Source of the DNA: Saururus chinensis
Lineage: Eukaryota > Streptophyta > Magnoliopsida > Piperales > Saururaceae
DNA: 64,000 bases
Assembly: GCA_035235625.1 (NCBI GenBank)
Contig: CP141144.1
Coordinates: 20,333,014 to 20,397,013, forward strand
Direction of reading: 5' to 3'
Of the stretch, positions 9,648-20,900 are shown piece by piece. The first letter of the stretch is position 1, and each line of letters begins with the position of its first letter. A program made the translations under genes and the position numbers. A model generated the notes under the pieces. The model searched no databases, was not told the DNA's origin, and saw only the letters and a list, made by a program, of their open reading frames with translations.

Positions 9648-11254
9648 ACACACCACGTGTTGCGCTCTACCCCAAAGCGAAATGGAACACAATCACACAT
9701 CTCACTCTATCACTGAGCCGAGATTGAACACACACCACATGTCTCGCTCTACCCCAGAGCGAGATGGAACACATCACTCGCCACATCAAAGCATAGCATA
9801 TCAGAACACAATGGATCAAAACATAGCGTATATCCTAATTAGCACATGCATTTCTATAATTAAAACAGGAGGTTAGAAATGCTTACTCTCTTGATGCCCC
9901 ACGAGGTAGAGGCATTTGGAGATGTTTGTTAATTCCTTCTGGGCATCCTTCCTTCCGATCTAGAGATAGCGGACGGAGCCTCTGCACATTCCTCGCCTTG
10001 CGCCGAAACACGATGGACAAAACCCTCCTCCTTCCTGAAGACCTTTCTTGTTTTTTGTGCTCGTGAGCGGCGGACAAAACTTTCCCTACTTGGGGTTGTT
10101 CTACACACTGCGTGGCCCTTCGTTGGAGAATAGGGCCTCCCATACTATGGGCCCCTCTCGTAATTTGGCCTAGTGACGGAGGATGGAACCTCCTATCTTC
10201 TGGATCGCTTCCCTCTCTCTCTTTTGGGCACGAGGTTGGCAGACAGAGCCTACCCTTGTCCAGAGCCAATCCTCCCCATTCCCGGTGACACTTAACATAT
10301 AGCGCACCCGTAGGATGCAGACATAACCCCCTTACTTCGTGACTTCTCTTTTTTCTGTGCTCGTAAGCCACAGACAGAACATCCCCTTTCCCGAGGCGTT
10401 TCTCACACTGTGTGGCCCATCGATGGACGGAGCCTTCCCTACTTCGGGCCATAACTCTCGATATGGCCTGGTGACGGAGGATGGAGTCCCCTCTCTCTCC
10501 TAGACGTTACTCTCTCTTCGGGGTAGGAGGGTGGTGGACATAGCCTCCTCTTGCCCCGGGCTATTCTCCCCCATTAGGGATGCAAAGTCGAGGAGTGAAC
10601 CATGTCATTGCGTAGCCAGAAAACTCCTCCGAAAGTTGAATGAGATTTCCAATTTATAGAGGAAATCCATGGGTGTACAAAACGCCTCCCCCTCCCCACT
10701 TAGTCACACCGCGCGGGCCCCAACCAATGTACGAGGGACCCGGTTAACAGATGGGCAAATAGATGCCTGGGATGGCCCACGATCGGACTGGCCCATGGGC
10801 CCTGCACCGTGCATCGGGCAACGCTAATGCCAACCGCTGGCGTCAGCAATGATGTTAGCTATTTTATCTTTATTTAATTAAAATAATATTTTTCCATATT
10901 ATTTTAATCCAAAAATAGCCAAACTTCAACACGCGATAACTTCCTACCCCGAAGTCGAAATCACGCATTCTTTGTACTGATGGACTCGTAACGACGAGCC
11001 CTGCGAAACAAGACCACAAATGGGTAGGTTATCTTGCTCTTTTTAAGTAGGTTCTGCCCATGTGGCATGCTTCCCGAGGTTGTAACTTTCGCTCCCGACA
11101 TTCATTTCATGTGTTCTTCAATTTGTTACGCTTGTTGCTCTGAGCTCTACCCAAATATGGAAATTTTACCCCTTAAAACCCCTAACACTTATTTAAAATT
11201 ATTGAATTACCCCTAACCCCTCGGGTCAGTGTAACCGAAAAATAGGTTGTTACA
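9648..11254 (-). mobile_element. 3' LTR, proximal part
   Basis: It continues the interrupted LTR; homology resumes exactly after the CGAAC duplication, matching 14,111 onward. It carries the palindromic 'ctcgctctaccccagagcgag' units (9,740-9,770), the 'gg.ggacagagcctcc' repeats (9,965-10,560), a TATA-type box at 10651-10658 (minus), and ends ...TTGTTACA at 11254. A 189-codon minus-strand frame at 9883-10452 lies wholly in the repeat and is not supported as a gene. Confidence 0.7.
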
Positions 11255-13597
11255 TTCTTCCCCCCTTAAATGAATTGTGTCCTCGCAATTCCAATTCGCC
11301 CAAACCACTCTTCCACACACAACGAAATCCGATCATCATTCAGATAGCGAACACAAACATAATTCCAATAATTTTTAAATAACGAAGAAAATCTTCTGGA
11401 AACACAATCCAATCGCTACTCGGACAAAACATTCTAAAACTAAATCCGACAATTAAAATTGAATAACACAAGCATAAACAAAATCCGAGGCTTCATATTC
11501 GGATAACACAAAACCAAATGAGATAATTAAGATCAGATAACACAAAACCAAATTCAATAATTATGATCGGATAACAAAAAACCAATTCCAATAATTACAA
11601 TCGGATTAAGCACTTGTAACCAATATCCAATAATTTAAGATTGGATAAACCGTCACAACATAATCCAATGACTTATGATCGGATAAAACACTTTTAATCA
11701 CAATATGATTTTTACGTCAAAATCAGATAAATCAATACTCATAATGAAAACACATCATAGCAAATCTGAACGAAATAGCTCCCATCAACCACAAACTGAA
11801 AACACTCTGAGATGTTTAATTATTCGATAATCACATTCTGATAAATTAATTGGATAAACCATTTCACAAAAATCCGATTTCAAATCAAACACTTTTCTTT
11901 TCAGAAACATAGCAGAGCAATTCTGCTCGAAACACATAAAAGCATATTCACAATATCAATTCCGAATCAAATCACATCCACATACTCAAATCCGTGTCAC
12001 GACACATCAAATCCACAAGCCGCGATACCCTATGGTCTACTCTCGGCGCTCATGGGGCAAACGAGGGACACTTAGGGAAGGAGTTTTCCCACGATACTCC
12101 ACTATGTGTGTGCCACTTGTCTATTATTTTTCTCGACAGACATCCACTTTAGTCCCCGGTTCTCTATCCTAGGGGCTAAACAAATACACCAACATTCGCA
12201 CACCAAATCATTTTCTCATAAAACAGAGCCATAAGTCTCGCTTGATCAAAATACTTCACAACACTAAAATCCATTTGGAGAGCACCAGTTTAAAACTCTT
12301 TGCTCACTCTAGAGTGTTAAAACAATTTCAATCACATTCACACCCAACACTCTAGATTCAAATCACACTTAAAATGGACATTCCACGTTCATATCATAAT
12401 CCAAAAATGCATACCCAACCTAACAGATTTGAAATAGAAAATTCTTCTCGATATACATGCATATTTACTTAAGAGATACCCACCTACGCTGCATGTCCCA
12501 TAACACGGGTGTTTGATGGTTTTTCCTTAGTAATTCTACTGGTCATTGAGATGACTTTATAGTTTCAAATCATTTTTCTAACACACGAAGGGTTTGAAAT
12601 TTAGTTTTTAAAAGAAATCTACATGCAGACTCAACCGTAGAGCGGTCTATCCACATTGCATGTCCCATAACACAAATGCTAGGCAGTCCCTCTTCAGGAA
12701 TGCCACTAGCTTTCAAAATAATTTCGCTCTAAGTTAGAGTGAACTTTCAAAATATGAACATTTTGAAATTAAATTTCATTTCGAAACACCAGCAGAACTA
12801 TCCTTGGAGCGATCCACTAATGCCTTATATCCTATACCACTGACGTTTGGTGGTTCCTCTTAGGGAGTTCTACCGCCTTTTGAAATAAATTTTCTATCTT
12901 TCAAATAGATTTGCTCTAATTTAAAGTGAATCTTTTAAAATGCGGACTTTTTGAAATTCATCAGCAAAACAAATACTAGAGCATTCCACAACACATCCCC
13001 TACTGTTGATGCTTTGGTGGTTTCTCTTAGGTGGTTTTACCATCTTTTAAAATAATTTGAAATAAATTTTTTAATTTTAGATCATTCGAAATCGAAGCTC
13101 AACATATGAACCATTTGAAATCGAAGTCACACAAAATATTTTTAGAAAAACGCGTAATGCGTTTAGAGCAAGTATTTCCGATTCAAAATTGGAATTTGTA
13201 TAAAAACCCGATCTAGCGGATTCACATAGAAATTTTTAAATAAATTCTGACTTGAAATCAAAATTCCTAAAATCGATGTTCACATTACATACCTTGCAAC
13301 ACTTGCAAGACAGAAATTCAAAAATCATTTTGTTTCAAAATTGAAAGTCATAAAATCAGAGTTTGTCTTAAAATCGATGGCACACGTGCAAAATGGCCAA
13401 AAGTCATAATCGATGTTTTTATTAAATCTGATAACACACATGCAAAACGGCAAAACTCACAATCAGATTTTTATCTTAAATCCGATACAACAATTGCCAA
13501 AGGAAAAACTTTGGATCAAATCAAAATTGAAGCAAATTAATATATATTTTAAAAATAATTTTCTCTAGCAAACAAAGCAAAGCTTCAATACCTTTTT
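11255..13597 (-). mobile_element. Non-coding interior of the LTR element
   Basis: AT-rich, with no gag, protease, reverse transcriptase or integrase motif in any frame. It contains two degenerate tandem families: about 45-bp units with 'ggataacacaaaacc' (11,430-11,690), and about 165-180-bp units with 'catgtcccataacac', 'ttggtggt' and 'ttagg..gttctac' (about 12,480-13,040). Bounded by a polypurine-like tract next to 11254 and a primer-site-like sequence next to 13598. This layout matches non-autonomous large retrotransposon derivatives that depend on another element's enzymes. Confidence 0.6.
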
Positions 13598-15811
13598 TAA
13601 TGCCACGACCCGGAAATAGAACCGAGCCGGGGGTTCACAGGGGAGAGTCATCCCAATAATTAAAATTAAAACAAGGAGAGGCAAACTCTGAGTGTGAGAG
13701 TCGTCACTTTCCTCTACACGCTTTTGAACTTTAGCGCTCTGTTGTACGTAGGCCAAAATAAACCTAATTTATTATCTAATTTGGATCGGGCTAACATTAC
13801 CTTGCCGTTGGTTGCCTACGTGCTTATCAAATAACATCTACGATGTTACTCCGATACGATCAGATATGTACATAGTTTTGCCTATCAGCTACTACACACA
13901 TCATATAGTATGAAAACACATACAATAAAATACGTATCTCCTCATATTTAATCGGAGTTATACGGAAACCGATAAATAATCGGAAACACACATCTCGTTC
14001 TATCATAAAGTCAAGTACCACATGACCACCATTACATGCCTCGCTCTACCCCAGAGTGGATCCAATCACATTCACATGTCTCGCTCCATCACTGAGCCAA
14101 GACCGAACACACACCACGTGTCTCGCTCTACCCCAGAGCGAAACGGAACACAATCACACATCTCGCTCTATCACTAAGCCGAGACTAAACACACACTACA
14201 CGTCTCGCTCTACCCCAAAGTGAGATAGAATGCATCACTCATCACATCAATGCATAACAGATAAGAACACAATGGATCAAAGCATAGCATATATCTGAAT
14301 TAGCACATGAATTTCTATAATTAAAATGGGAGGTTAGGAATGCTTACTCCCCTGATGCCCCATGAGGTAGTGGCATTCAGAGATGTTCATTCCTTCTGAG
14401 CATCCTCCCCTTCCGATCTCAAGATAGAGAACTGAGCCTCCTCTAGCTTCCGCACATTCCTCGCCTTGTGCTGGAACACTACGGACAAAACCCTCCCCCT
14501 TCCTAGAGACCTTTCTTGTTTTCTATGCTCATGGGCAGCAGACATAACTTCCCCTACTCGGGGCTGTACCGCACACTACGTGGCCCTTCGGTGGAGGATA
14601 GAGCCTCCCATACTCCGAGCCACCTCTCATAATTAGGCCCGGTGAAGGAAGACAAAATCTCCTCTCTTTCAGATCGCTTCCCTCTCTCTCTTCTGGGCAC
14701 GAAGTTGGTGGACAAAGCCTACCCTTGCACCGAGCTGATCCTCCCCCTTCTTGGTGACGCTTAGCACGTAGCGTGCCCGTAGGCCGCGGACAGAACCCCC
14801 CTTACCCTGAGACTTCTATTTTTTCCATGCTCATAAGCCACGGATAGAACATCCCCTTTCTTGGTGCATTTCTCACATTGTGTGGCCCATCGGTGGAGGA
14901 CGGAGCCTCCCCTACTTCGGGCTATGACTCTTGATGCGGCCTTGTGATAGAGGACGGAGTCCCCCTCTCTCTCCAGGTCGTTGCTCTCTCTTCGGGGAAA
15001 AAAGGGTAGCAAACAGAGCCTCCTCTTGCCCTGGGTCGTTCCCCCTCTTTAGGGATGCCAACTCGAGGAATGAACCATGTCATTGCGTAGATCAATGTCG
15101 AATTAGTTAGGAAGGCCTCAAGAACGGAAGAAAATAGATTAAGAACGAGCCGGAAAACTCATTCGGAAGTTGAATAGGATTTCCAATTTATAGTGGAAAT
15201 CCGTGGGTGTATGAAACACCCCCTGCTCACGCGTGGCACGCGTTGCGCATATGAGTGATGCGCTAGCTGTGCGCGGCTCCTGCACATCGTGTTGGAGCCG
15301 GCTTGTGTTATGCGGGCCCTGTCCCGTGGATGGGTGGGCTAACATGAGTCGCTGGGGCCAATGGGTTTCGCGCCGCGCTTTGGGCGGAGTAGCTGACACC
15401 AGCCGCTGGTGTTAGCGATGACGCCAACTATTTTGTCTTTATTTGATTAAAATAATATTTTTTATATTATTTTAATCTAAAAATACCAAAACTTCAACAC
15501 TTGATAACTTCCTACCGTGAAGTCGAAATTGCATGTTCTTTGTACCGATTGACTCATAATGACAAGCTTTGCGAAATAGGACTACACATGGGTTGGTTAT
15601 CCCACTTTTCAATTGGGTCCCACTATGTTGCACACTTCCCAATGCCATAACTTTTGCTTTTGGCCTTCGTTTTACGTGTTTTTTAATTCGTTACACTTGT
15701 TGTTCCGAACTCTACCCAAATACAGGGGTGAAATCCCCTAACACTTATCTAAAATTACCAAATTACTCCTAACCCCTCGGGTCGGGTGTAATAGAAAAAT
15801 AGGTCATTATA
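13598..15811 (-). mobile_element. 5' LTR of the non-autonomous element
   Basis: About 2.2 kb, homologous to 3981-11254 minus the nested insert. Many substitutions separate the two LTRs, so the insertion is not young. It contains the palindromic units (14,040-14,230), the 'ggacagagcctcc' repeats (14,400-15,040), a minus-strand TATAAATT at 15185-15192, and ends ...GGTCATTATA, a decayed TTACA end. It preserves the empty target site for the insertion at 4497-9642. Confidence 0.75.
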
Positions 15812-15816
15812 ATACG

Positions 15817-17214
15817 ATTGCATATACAGGCTACGAACATCTCGTGATGTTGTAGCCATCTCCCCTTGAATAATAGTGGCTCTTGTATTATCCCATCGAG
15901 CAATATATGTTGCATGATGTAGAGCTCAGTTTGTAATATGGCAACCTTATTGAGTGATCCGATGTACAAACTCTACAGTACGAGGAGGGACCTCTTGCTC
16001 CAAGTTAAATTGCTCTTGCTCCAAGTTAAATTAGAGCGTCACATGATTAGGTAGATAGAGCTCGACAATCTCAAAACAGATGAGCGATATTCGAGAGAGG
16101 CACATATCTCTTCCCTCTCTACAAAGAGGAGGTAACTCAACCAACACCTTCGGCGAATACAACTGCCAAATTGACCTACACAATTTATAAGCATAACTAA
16201 TCTTTAATGACCTTACGTAGCTTATAATCTCTATATGAAATGTGATAATGAAATAAAATTACCTAATAAGGCCACTGGTGGTCTAACTCTCCTCAATACA
16301 AACAAAGGACTCCTTGTGGATTTTGGGTTTTTCTCCTCTAAACATTCCACCGTAAAGAGTCAAATTTAAAACATAAGTTCAGCACATCCAAATAAAAAAA
16401 TGCTAAAAAAATACATGTAACAAAAACCCTACCTGTCTCTTAATGGAGCACCCTCGACTACGTGACCTATCTCAATAGTTAGTCGGCTGACATGTAAATG
16501 CTCCCACGACCATAGCTATGCCACAAAATATTATAAAAGTTATTAAAAAATGTGATGTAATTGTGCATATAAAAAATATTAACTTCAATGAAATCATTTA
16601 CCAGAAGAAGGGTTAGATAGCTTGCAATCCCCGAGGTTATGGCCTGACAAGCTTTCCCTAATTCTTGGTATAAATTGCAAAGGTGGCACTACCCTATGCG
16701 TAAGTGCCCGTTATGTCAAAATCCACAAGAGGGAGAGATACGCAACATTAACATGGCTACTCGTGTTATCCACAAATATCATAGCCCCTAGTAAATGTAA
16801 CAAATATGCCCATGCATGCTGCTCGATCACTATCTAGGTAGCATCTGTTGGGAGCGAATGAAACTTACCTAATAGCCATCTAAGGCTCACTTGGCTACCA
16901 TGCATCATTAAAGGAGGAGGTGTTTTGCTAAGGAGTCCGACTAATAAATCTAAATCGCCCCCTCCTGTCATGCCTATCACTGTCTGTCCATCGATCCAAA
17001 GTCCTAGAAGAACTACCACATCCATAAGAGTGATGGACATCAACCTATAAGGTAGGTAAAACGTCTGTGTCTCCCTCCTCCATCGTTCGACAAGAGTTGT
17101 GAGCAATGATATATCGAGATGGACATATTATATATGAATAAAGTTTCTAAATCCTACTTGCTTGATGTATGGTAGAATACACTCATCTCTAGAATGCAAC
17201 AGTCGGGAGGGGGA
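15817..17214 (-). pseudogene. Plant mobile domain (PMD, MAIN-like) pseudogene, amino-terminal and central part
   Basis: The minus strand from about 17,200 reads DECILPYIKQVGFRNFIHI, then LTTLVERWRRETQTFYLPYR and ITLMDVVVLLGLWIDGQTV, the hallmark start of the plant mobile domain. Further on come SLRWLLGKF, AWAYLLHLLGAMIFVD, VDFDITGTYA and ELGKACQAITSGIAS. Known PMD proteins (MAIN, MAIL1) act in gene expression and genome stability, while transposon copies are of unclear function. Breaks are visible: TAG at 16834-16836 after PTDAT; a TAG where the family has Trp in 'Y(A/S)WGSA' (about 16,696); and frame changes around 16,680. Not expected to make a full protein. The rest of the gene lies at 3654-3975 and 724-1044. 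Confidence 0.75.
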
Positions 17215-17224
17215 AGAGAATGAG

Positions 17225-17510
17225 AGTGTACATAGAGAGCAATTCGTCCCTAAGAAGGACGAAATGATCTCATTTTGTCTTTTCTTTAGAATGATGAAAT
17301 TAATTTTAAACTGATTTTATCCTTTGAAAGAATGAAATTGGTTCAAAGTTGCCACTTTCGCCCTAAGTAGTGTAAAATATTAAGATTTTATTATTTAAAA
17401 AGATGAAATCAGTTTTAAGCCGAAGGATAAAATTAAATTTTTTTTAATAAACCATGTAGACACTAGCGCTAGGCTGGCGCTGGCCAAAACAGATATCACT
17501 TTAAAAAATA
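17225..17510 (-). repeat. Right terminal inverted repeat of the MULE
   Basis: Contains 'aaggacgaaatga', 'gatgaaat' blocks, then 'gctggcgctggccaaaacag' and 'atatcacttt' near the outer end. It is the reverse-complement counterpart of about 165-430. An AT-rich tract with 'atttcggtaaataat' continues to about 17,565, just before the VPS13 leader. Confidence 0.5.
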
Positions 17511-17569
17511 ATTTATAAAATACATAATTTCGGTAAATAATGTTTTTAATATTATTTAAATAAATTTCC

Positions 17570-17979
17570 CGTTGTCCCCTTCTATTTTGTTATTTGAACC
17601 ACGTATCCGGATCAAGCTAAACGCCAAAATCCAAAAAGCGATTATCACTTATCACCTGCAAGGACCCGCATTTAGTCGGTTACATTTCCCCTTGCATCCT
17701 ACACGGAGCCCGCGCGACCCGAAGTTGGCGGAAGCCACACCCCCACGGCTCTCTACTCGGCCCTTTTGTCCGAGTTGTCTCATTTCCTTCCTCATTCATC
17801 ACACCAGTCGACTTCGTCTCCATCGATCCCCTCCCGAATTTCTCGTCGTCTTCGTCGACTTCGCCCTCGTCGCCGTCTCCTAGCCTCGCCACCGGAGCCC
17901 CCCCCTCCGATGGCCGCCCTGATTACCGCGTTCGTCGGAAGAAGAGCGTAGGAGGATCGCAGCCTCCAATCTCGTCGCC
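17570..17979 (+). promoter_or_regulatory. VPS13 promoter-proximal region and probable 5' leader
   Basis: Immediately right of the transposon end the sequence becomes C/T- and CG-rich (17,690-17,980), typical of a plant 5' leader. The start site was not located and no convincing TATA box was seen. Either the promoter is short and TATA-less, or part of it lies in transposon-derived DNA. Confidence 0.4.
17910..17951 (+). CDS. Upstream ORF, 13 residues, in the VPS13 leader
   Basis: ATG at 17910 opens a 13-codon frame (MAALITAFVGRRA) ending in TAG at 17949-17951, 28 bases before the main ATG. G at +4 is favourable, C at -3 is not. If the leader starts upstream of 17,910, ribosomes would meet this ATG first. 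No similarity is recognised. Confidence 0.35.
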   Translation: MAALITAFVGRRA

Positions 17980-20900
17980 ATGTTCGAGGCCCACGTAAGG
18001 ATTTTCATTCCTTGTTGTCGCCGCATTGATCCATATTTTGGATTTGTGTTTGCGACTGTTGATTTTCTTGTTTCTAGATATTGCGTGGACCTGTTGATTC
18101 TAACTTCGCAAATGCTTATATACGTTTTTCCTCTCCTCGTTTCGTTTTCTTTTCTTGTCATGCTTGCTTTTGGAGCGTTGAATTGGACTCGATGCTTGGA
18201 GAAATTAAACTGAGGTGGTTTGTTGCTTTGTAATATGTGATTAGTGTGACGGTGAGACAAACTTGCTGGTGCTTGATGACTGTTGAAGTGTGAGATATGC
18301 GTTTGAAACTCGTAAATTCAGCGTTTTTTAGCTGACATTACACTGCTGGTGTTAAGCGGAGTTTGTGCTTCTGTTAGCTGTTCGAATGCTGTGGCGGAAA
18401 ATGTTACTTTTTAGTATGTTGGTATTTTATTAAGGTGTTGCAGTTGCTACTAGCATAGCCTTCTTCTGGTTACACAGATAATTTTCTTATCTGTAGAAGG
18501 AAAACTCCCCCCCTTTTGAAATATGTTAGTATTTTTATGAAGTTGTTTTCGTGCCCAGTGGGATAGCCTTCCCTTATAGAGAGCTAAGATACCTTTTTAA
18601 AGAGAGCTGAGCAAATGGAAATGGAGATATACATACTGTTGGGGCCCAATCTCTACTTCGTCTATGTCAAAAAGATTGGAGGTGCTTATTGGGGCACCTG
18701 CCCTGGTTTCTCTGCCCATATCAGTGGTATTCTCAGTTTCTGCAGGCTTGAGTGATGCTGGAATGGCTGCAATAGTGTCACTCAAGGAAGTGTTTACACT
18801 GTCAATATCAATGCTTACTGTCCCTTCAACCATGTCCATTCCAGATTAATCAATGTGCTGATGTAAATTCGTCTCTTGGATACCTAGTTTCTTACCTTAA
18901 TGTTCTGAAAAAGTTCTTTGTATTTTGGTATACGTTGAAAATTACAAATTTAAATCATATTATTTTTTGGTAATGCCAAATGGTTCACTAATCAATATTT
19001 AGCTGGTGACGGCATTGAAGTTTTTTTGAGCTCAACACAGAAACTCTATGACTATAGAGATAAGCAGGAATGCTAGCATATAGGGTAATGATGGCTACAG
19101 TGAATTATGAGGCTTTCTTAGTCTTTCAGTTGATCATGCAGTAAGTGAGCAGCTCCATGTTTTTTTGGACTCTTTGGATATTGAAGATAATGGCTTCTTC
19201 TTTTGAAACAATCAGGGAAGAGCTTCTTTTGCTCACTTGTTTATTACTTTGTAGAGTACAAGAATTGATGTTTTAAAGAAGTTTGAAATTGCGTACGCTC
19301 GTTGTTTTTGTTGTTGTCCTACCTTCTTTACATATATCCGGTGATATTTAGTTCTTTTTACTGTTTTGATATATACATTTATATATATGGAAAATTATTG
19401 TTTCTTGGCCCTCCTAAGTACTACCTCCAGCTGTCAGCTTTATGTTGAGTACATGTGGTGTTATTTTGATGTTTTTTAAATGCAGGTTTTGCATCTCCTT
19501 CGTAAATATTTGGGAGAATATGTTGAAGGGCTTTCAGTTGAAGCTTTGAGGATAAGTGTCTGGCAAGGTATGCTTTGCGAGTCTTTACTTGGTTTCACTA
19601 GAAGCTGAATTTCTAGGTCATCATTCCTTTGCTGGTTGCAGACTGTTGTATTCATTATGTATTTATTTTAATTACCATTGTTAAATATTTTCTCAAGCTG
19701 CTCTTTTCTCTTGTGTTATTGATCTACTTGGTTTTTTTCTTTAAAGTGTCCATGCTTGTCAATTTATGGGGAATGATATGGACGTATATCAATATACAGG
19801 AGATGACAATCATTACAGGGATTGATTAGGGTAGACCAATATGGGACAATACGTATGGACAGAATAGATTATGCTACTGCTTCCTTTACATCCTTTTATT
19901 CATAATTTTTTCTGAAAGTTTACTTGGCTGCACCTCTCGAAAACTTAAAATTTTTTTGGGGCATTTTTTTCTTTTTAAATTTGGTTAAATTGAATTTCAT
20001 AGTTATCATACCTTCTATTATCCAATTTTTTGTTTGTTTTTGAGCTTAGTAATAGGTTGGGTGGTTAATCTAAAATGGTGTTTGTTGAATGCACACTTTA
20101 CAAATGATATATAGGTCATGATTGACAATGAGGTTGGGAATTTATATATATGTATAGTCATTACTGCTGGTTCCTTGTGCCAGTCTATCCTGAAAGAAAG
20201 TTTTGAAGGTTGTCTTTAAAGAAAAGCATATAAACATTCAATCATGTTGTTTGAGCAAGTTCTTATCAATCTTTTAAATTCTTGTCAGTATGTCATTTGA
20301 CAACTTTGGCTTTCTTGTAGGAGATGTTGTTCTCAAAGATTTGCAGTTGAAGGCGGAAGCTCTTAATGCTTTAAAGCTTCCTGTTACAGTCAAAGCTGGA
20401 TTTGTTGGTACCATAACATTGAAAGTAATGTCTTATCACCTGTCGGAATTGATATTTTCAAGTGACTTCTGGTTGTAGTCTCTATAGTCCTAAAAGCATC
20501 TCCAACCAAATATGTCAGATATAGTCTTACTTGGAAAAATTTAATATTAAATACTATAACAATATGACTATGTGGAAAATTGACATAGGAGACTTACCAT
20601 CACAACTCTAGCAACGAACATTAGAAATTGTTATCTAAATATAATTTCTATCTCACACTAAATAAAAAAATAAGTCATATTGTCATTTCGTGAAATGAAT
20701 GGTAAAAAATTGTAAATAAACAATCAAAAGACATACACCTTTTTGAGATGTTATTTCTAATGTCTCAAAGAAGCTATGCCATACAAGTAGGATATGGCAT
20801 ACTGGGTTGAAGCTGTGCATGGAATGCTTTTTTTGCCCATTGCTCAAGCCCAGTCACATTTGACCTCTCCCATTGGAGATGCTTAAGTAATTGGCTGCTA

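Larger units (their letters stand above)
3981..15811 (-). mobile_element. Non-autonomous LTR retrotransposon with a nested insertion
   Basis: Two homologous LTRs flank a non-coding interior: 3981-11254 (interrupted by 4497-9642) and 13598-15811. Flanking target duplications are ATACC (3976-3980) and ATACG (15812-15816), one mismatch. Next to the first LTR lies a purine tract, aaggggggaagaa on the minus strand (about 11255-11270), as expected of a polypurine tract before the 3' LTR. Next to the second LTR the minus strand reads GGTATTGAAGCTTTG, a diverged match to an initiator-Met primer binding site (TGGTATCAGAGC). Orientation is therefore minus. No gag or pol is recognisable. Without the nested insertion it would be about 6.7 kb. 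Confidence 0.75.
165..17510 (-). mobile_element. Mutator-like element carrying a PMD (MAIN-like) gene, split by LTR insertions
   Basis: Both ends carry a long, diverged inverted repeat. The shared order is aaagtg, tgttttggcc or gttttggcc, a GCGCC-rich block, a T-rich run, then several 'tttcatccttt...ggacgaaat' blocks. The gene between them, on the minus strand, encodes a plant mobile domain, a domain known to occur in host MAIN/MAIL proteins and in Mu-like transposons. No mudrA-type transposase was recognised, so the element looks non-autonomous or decayed. Most of its present length is later LTR insertions; without them it would be about 3.3 kb. The exact ends and a target duplication could not be fixed. 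Confidence 0.55.

Noticed and set aside
9883-10452. 189-codon minus-strand frame
   Set aside because: Lies within the LTR 'ggacagagcctcc' repeats. The homologous LTR at 14,400-15,040 does not keep the frame intact.
16622-16837. 71-codon plus-strand frame
   Set aside because: Opposite-strand shadow of the PMD pseudogene.
17572-17951. Longer amino-terminal extension of VPS13
   Set aside because: No in-frame ATG upstream leads into MFEAHV without a stop, and the chorein domain starts at this Met in the family.
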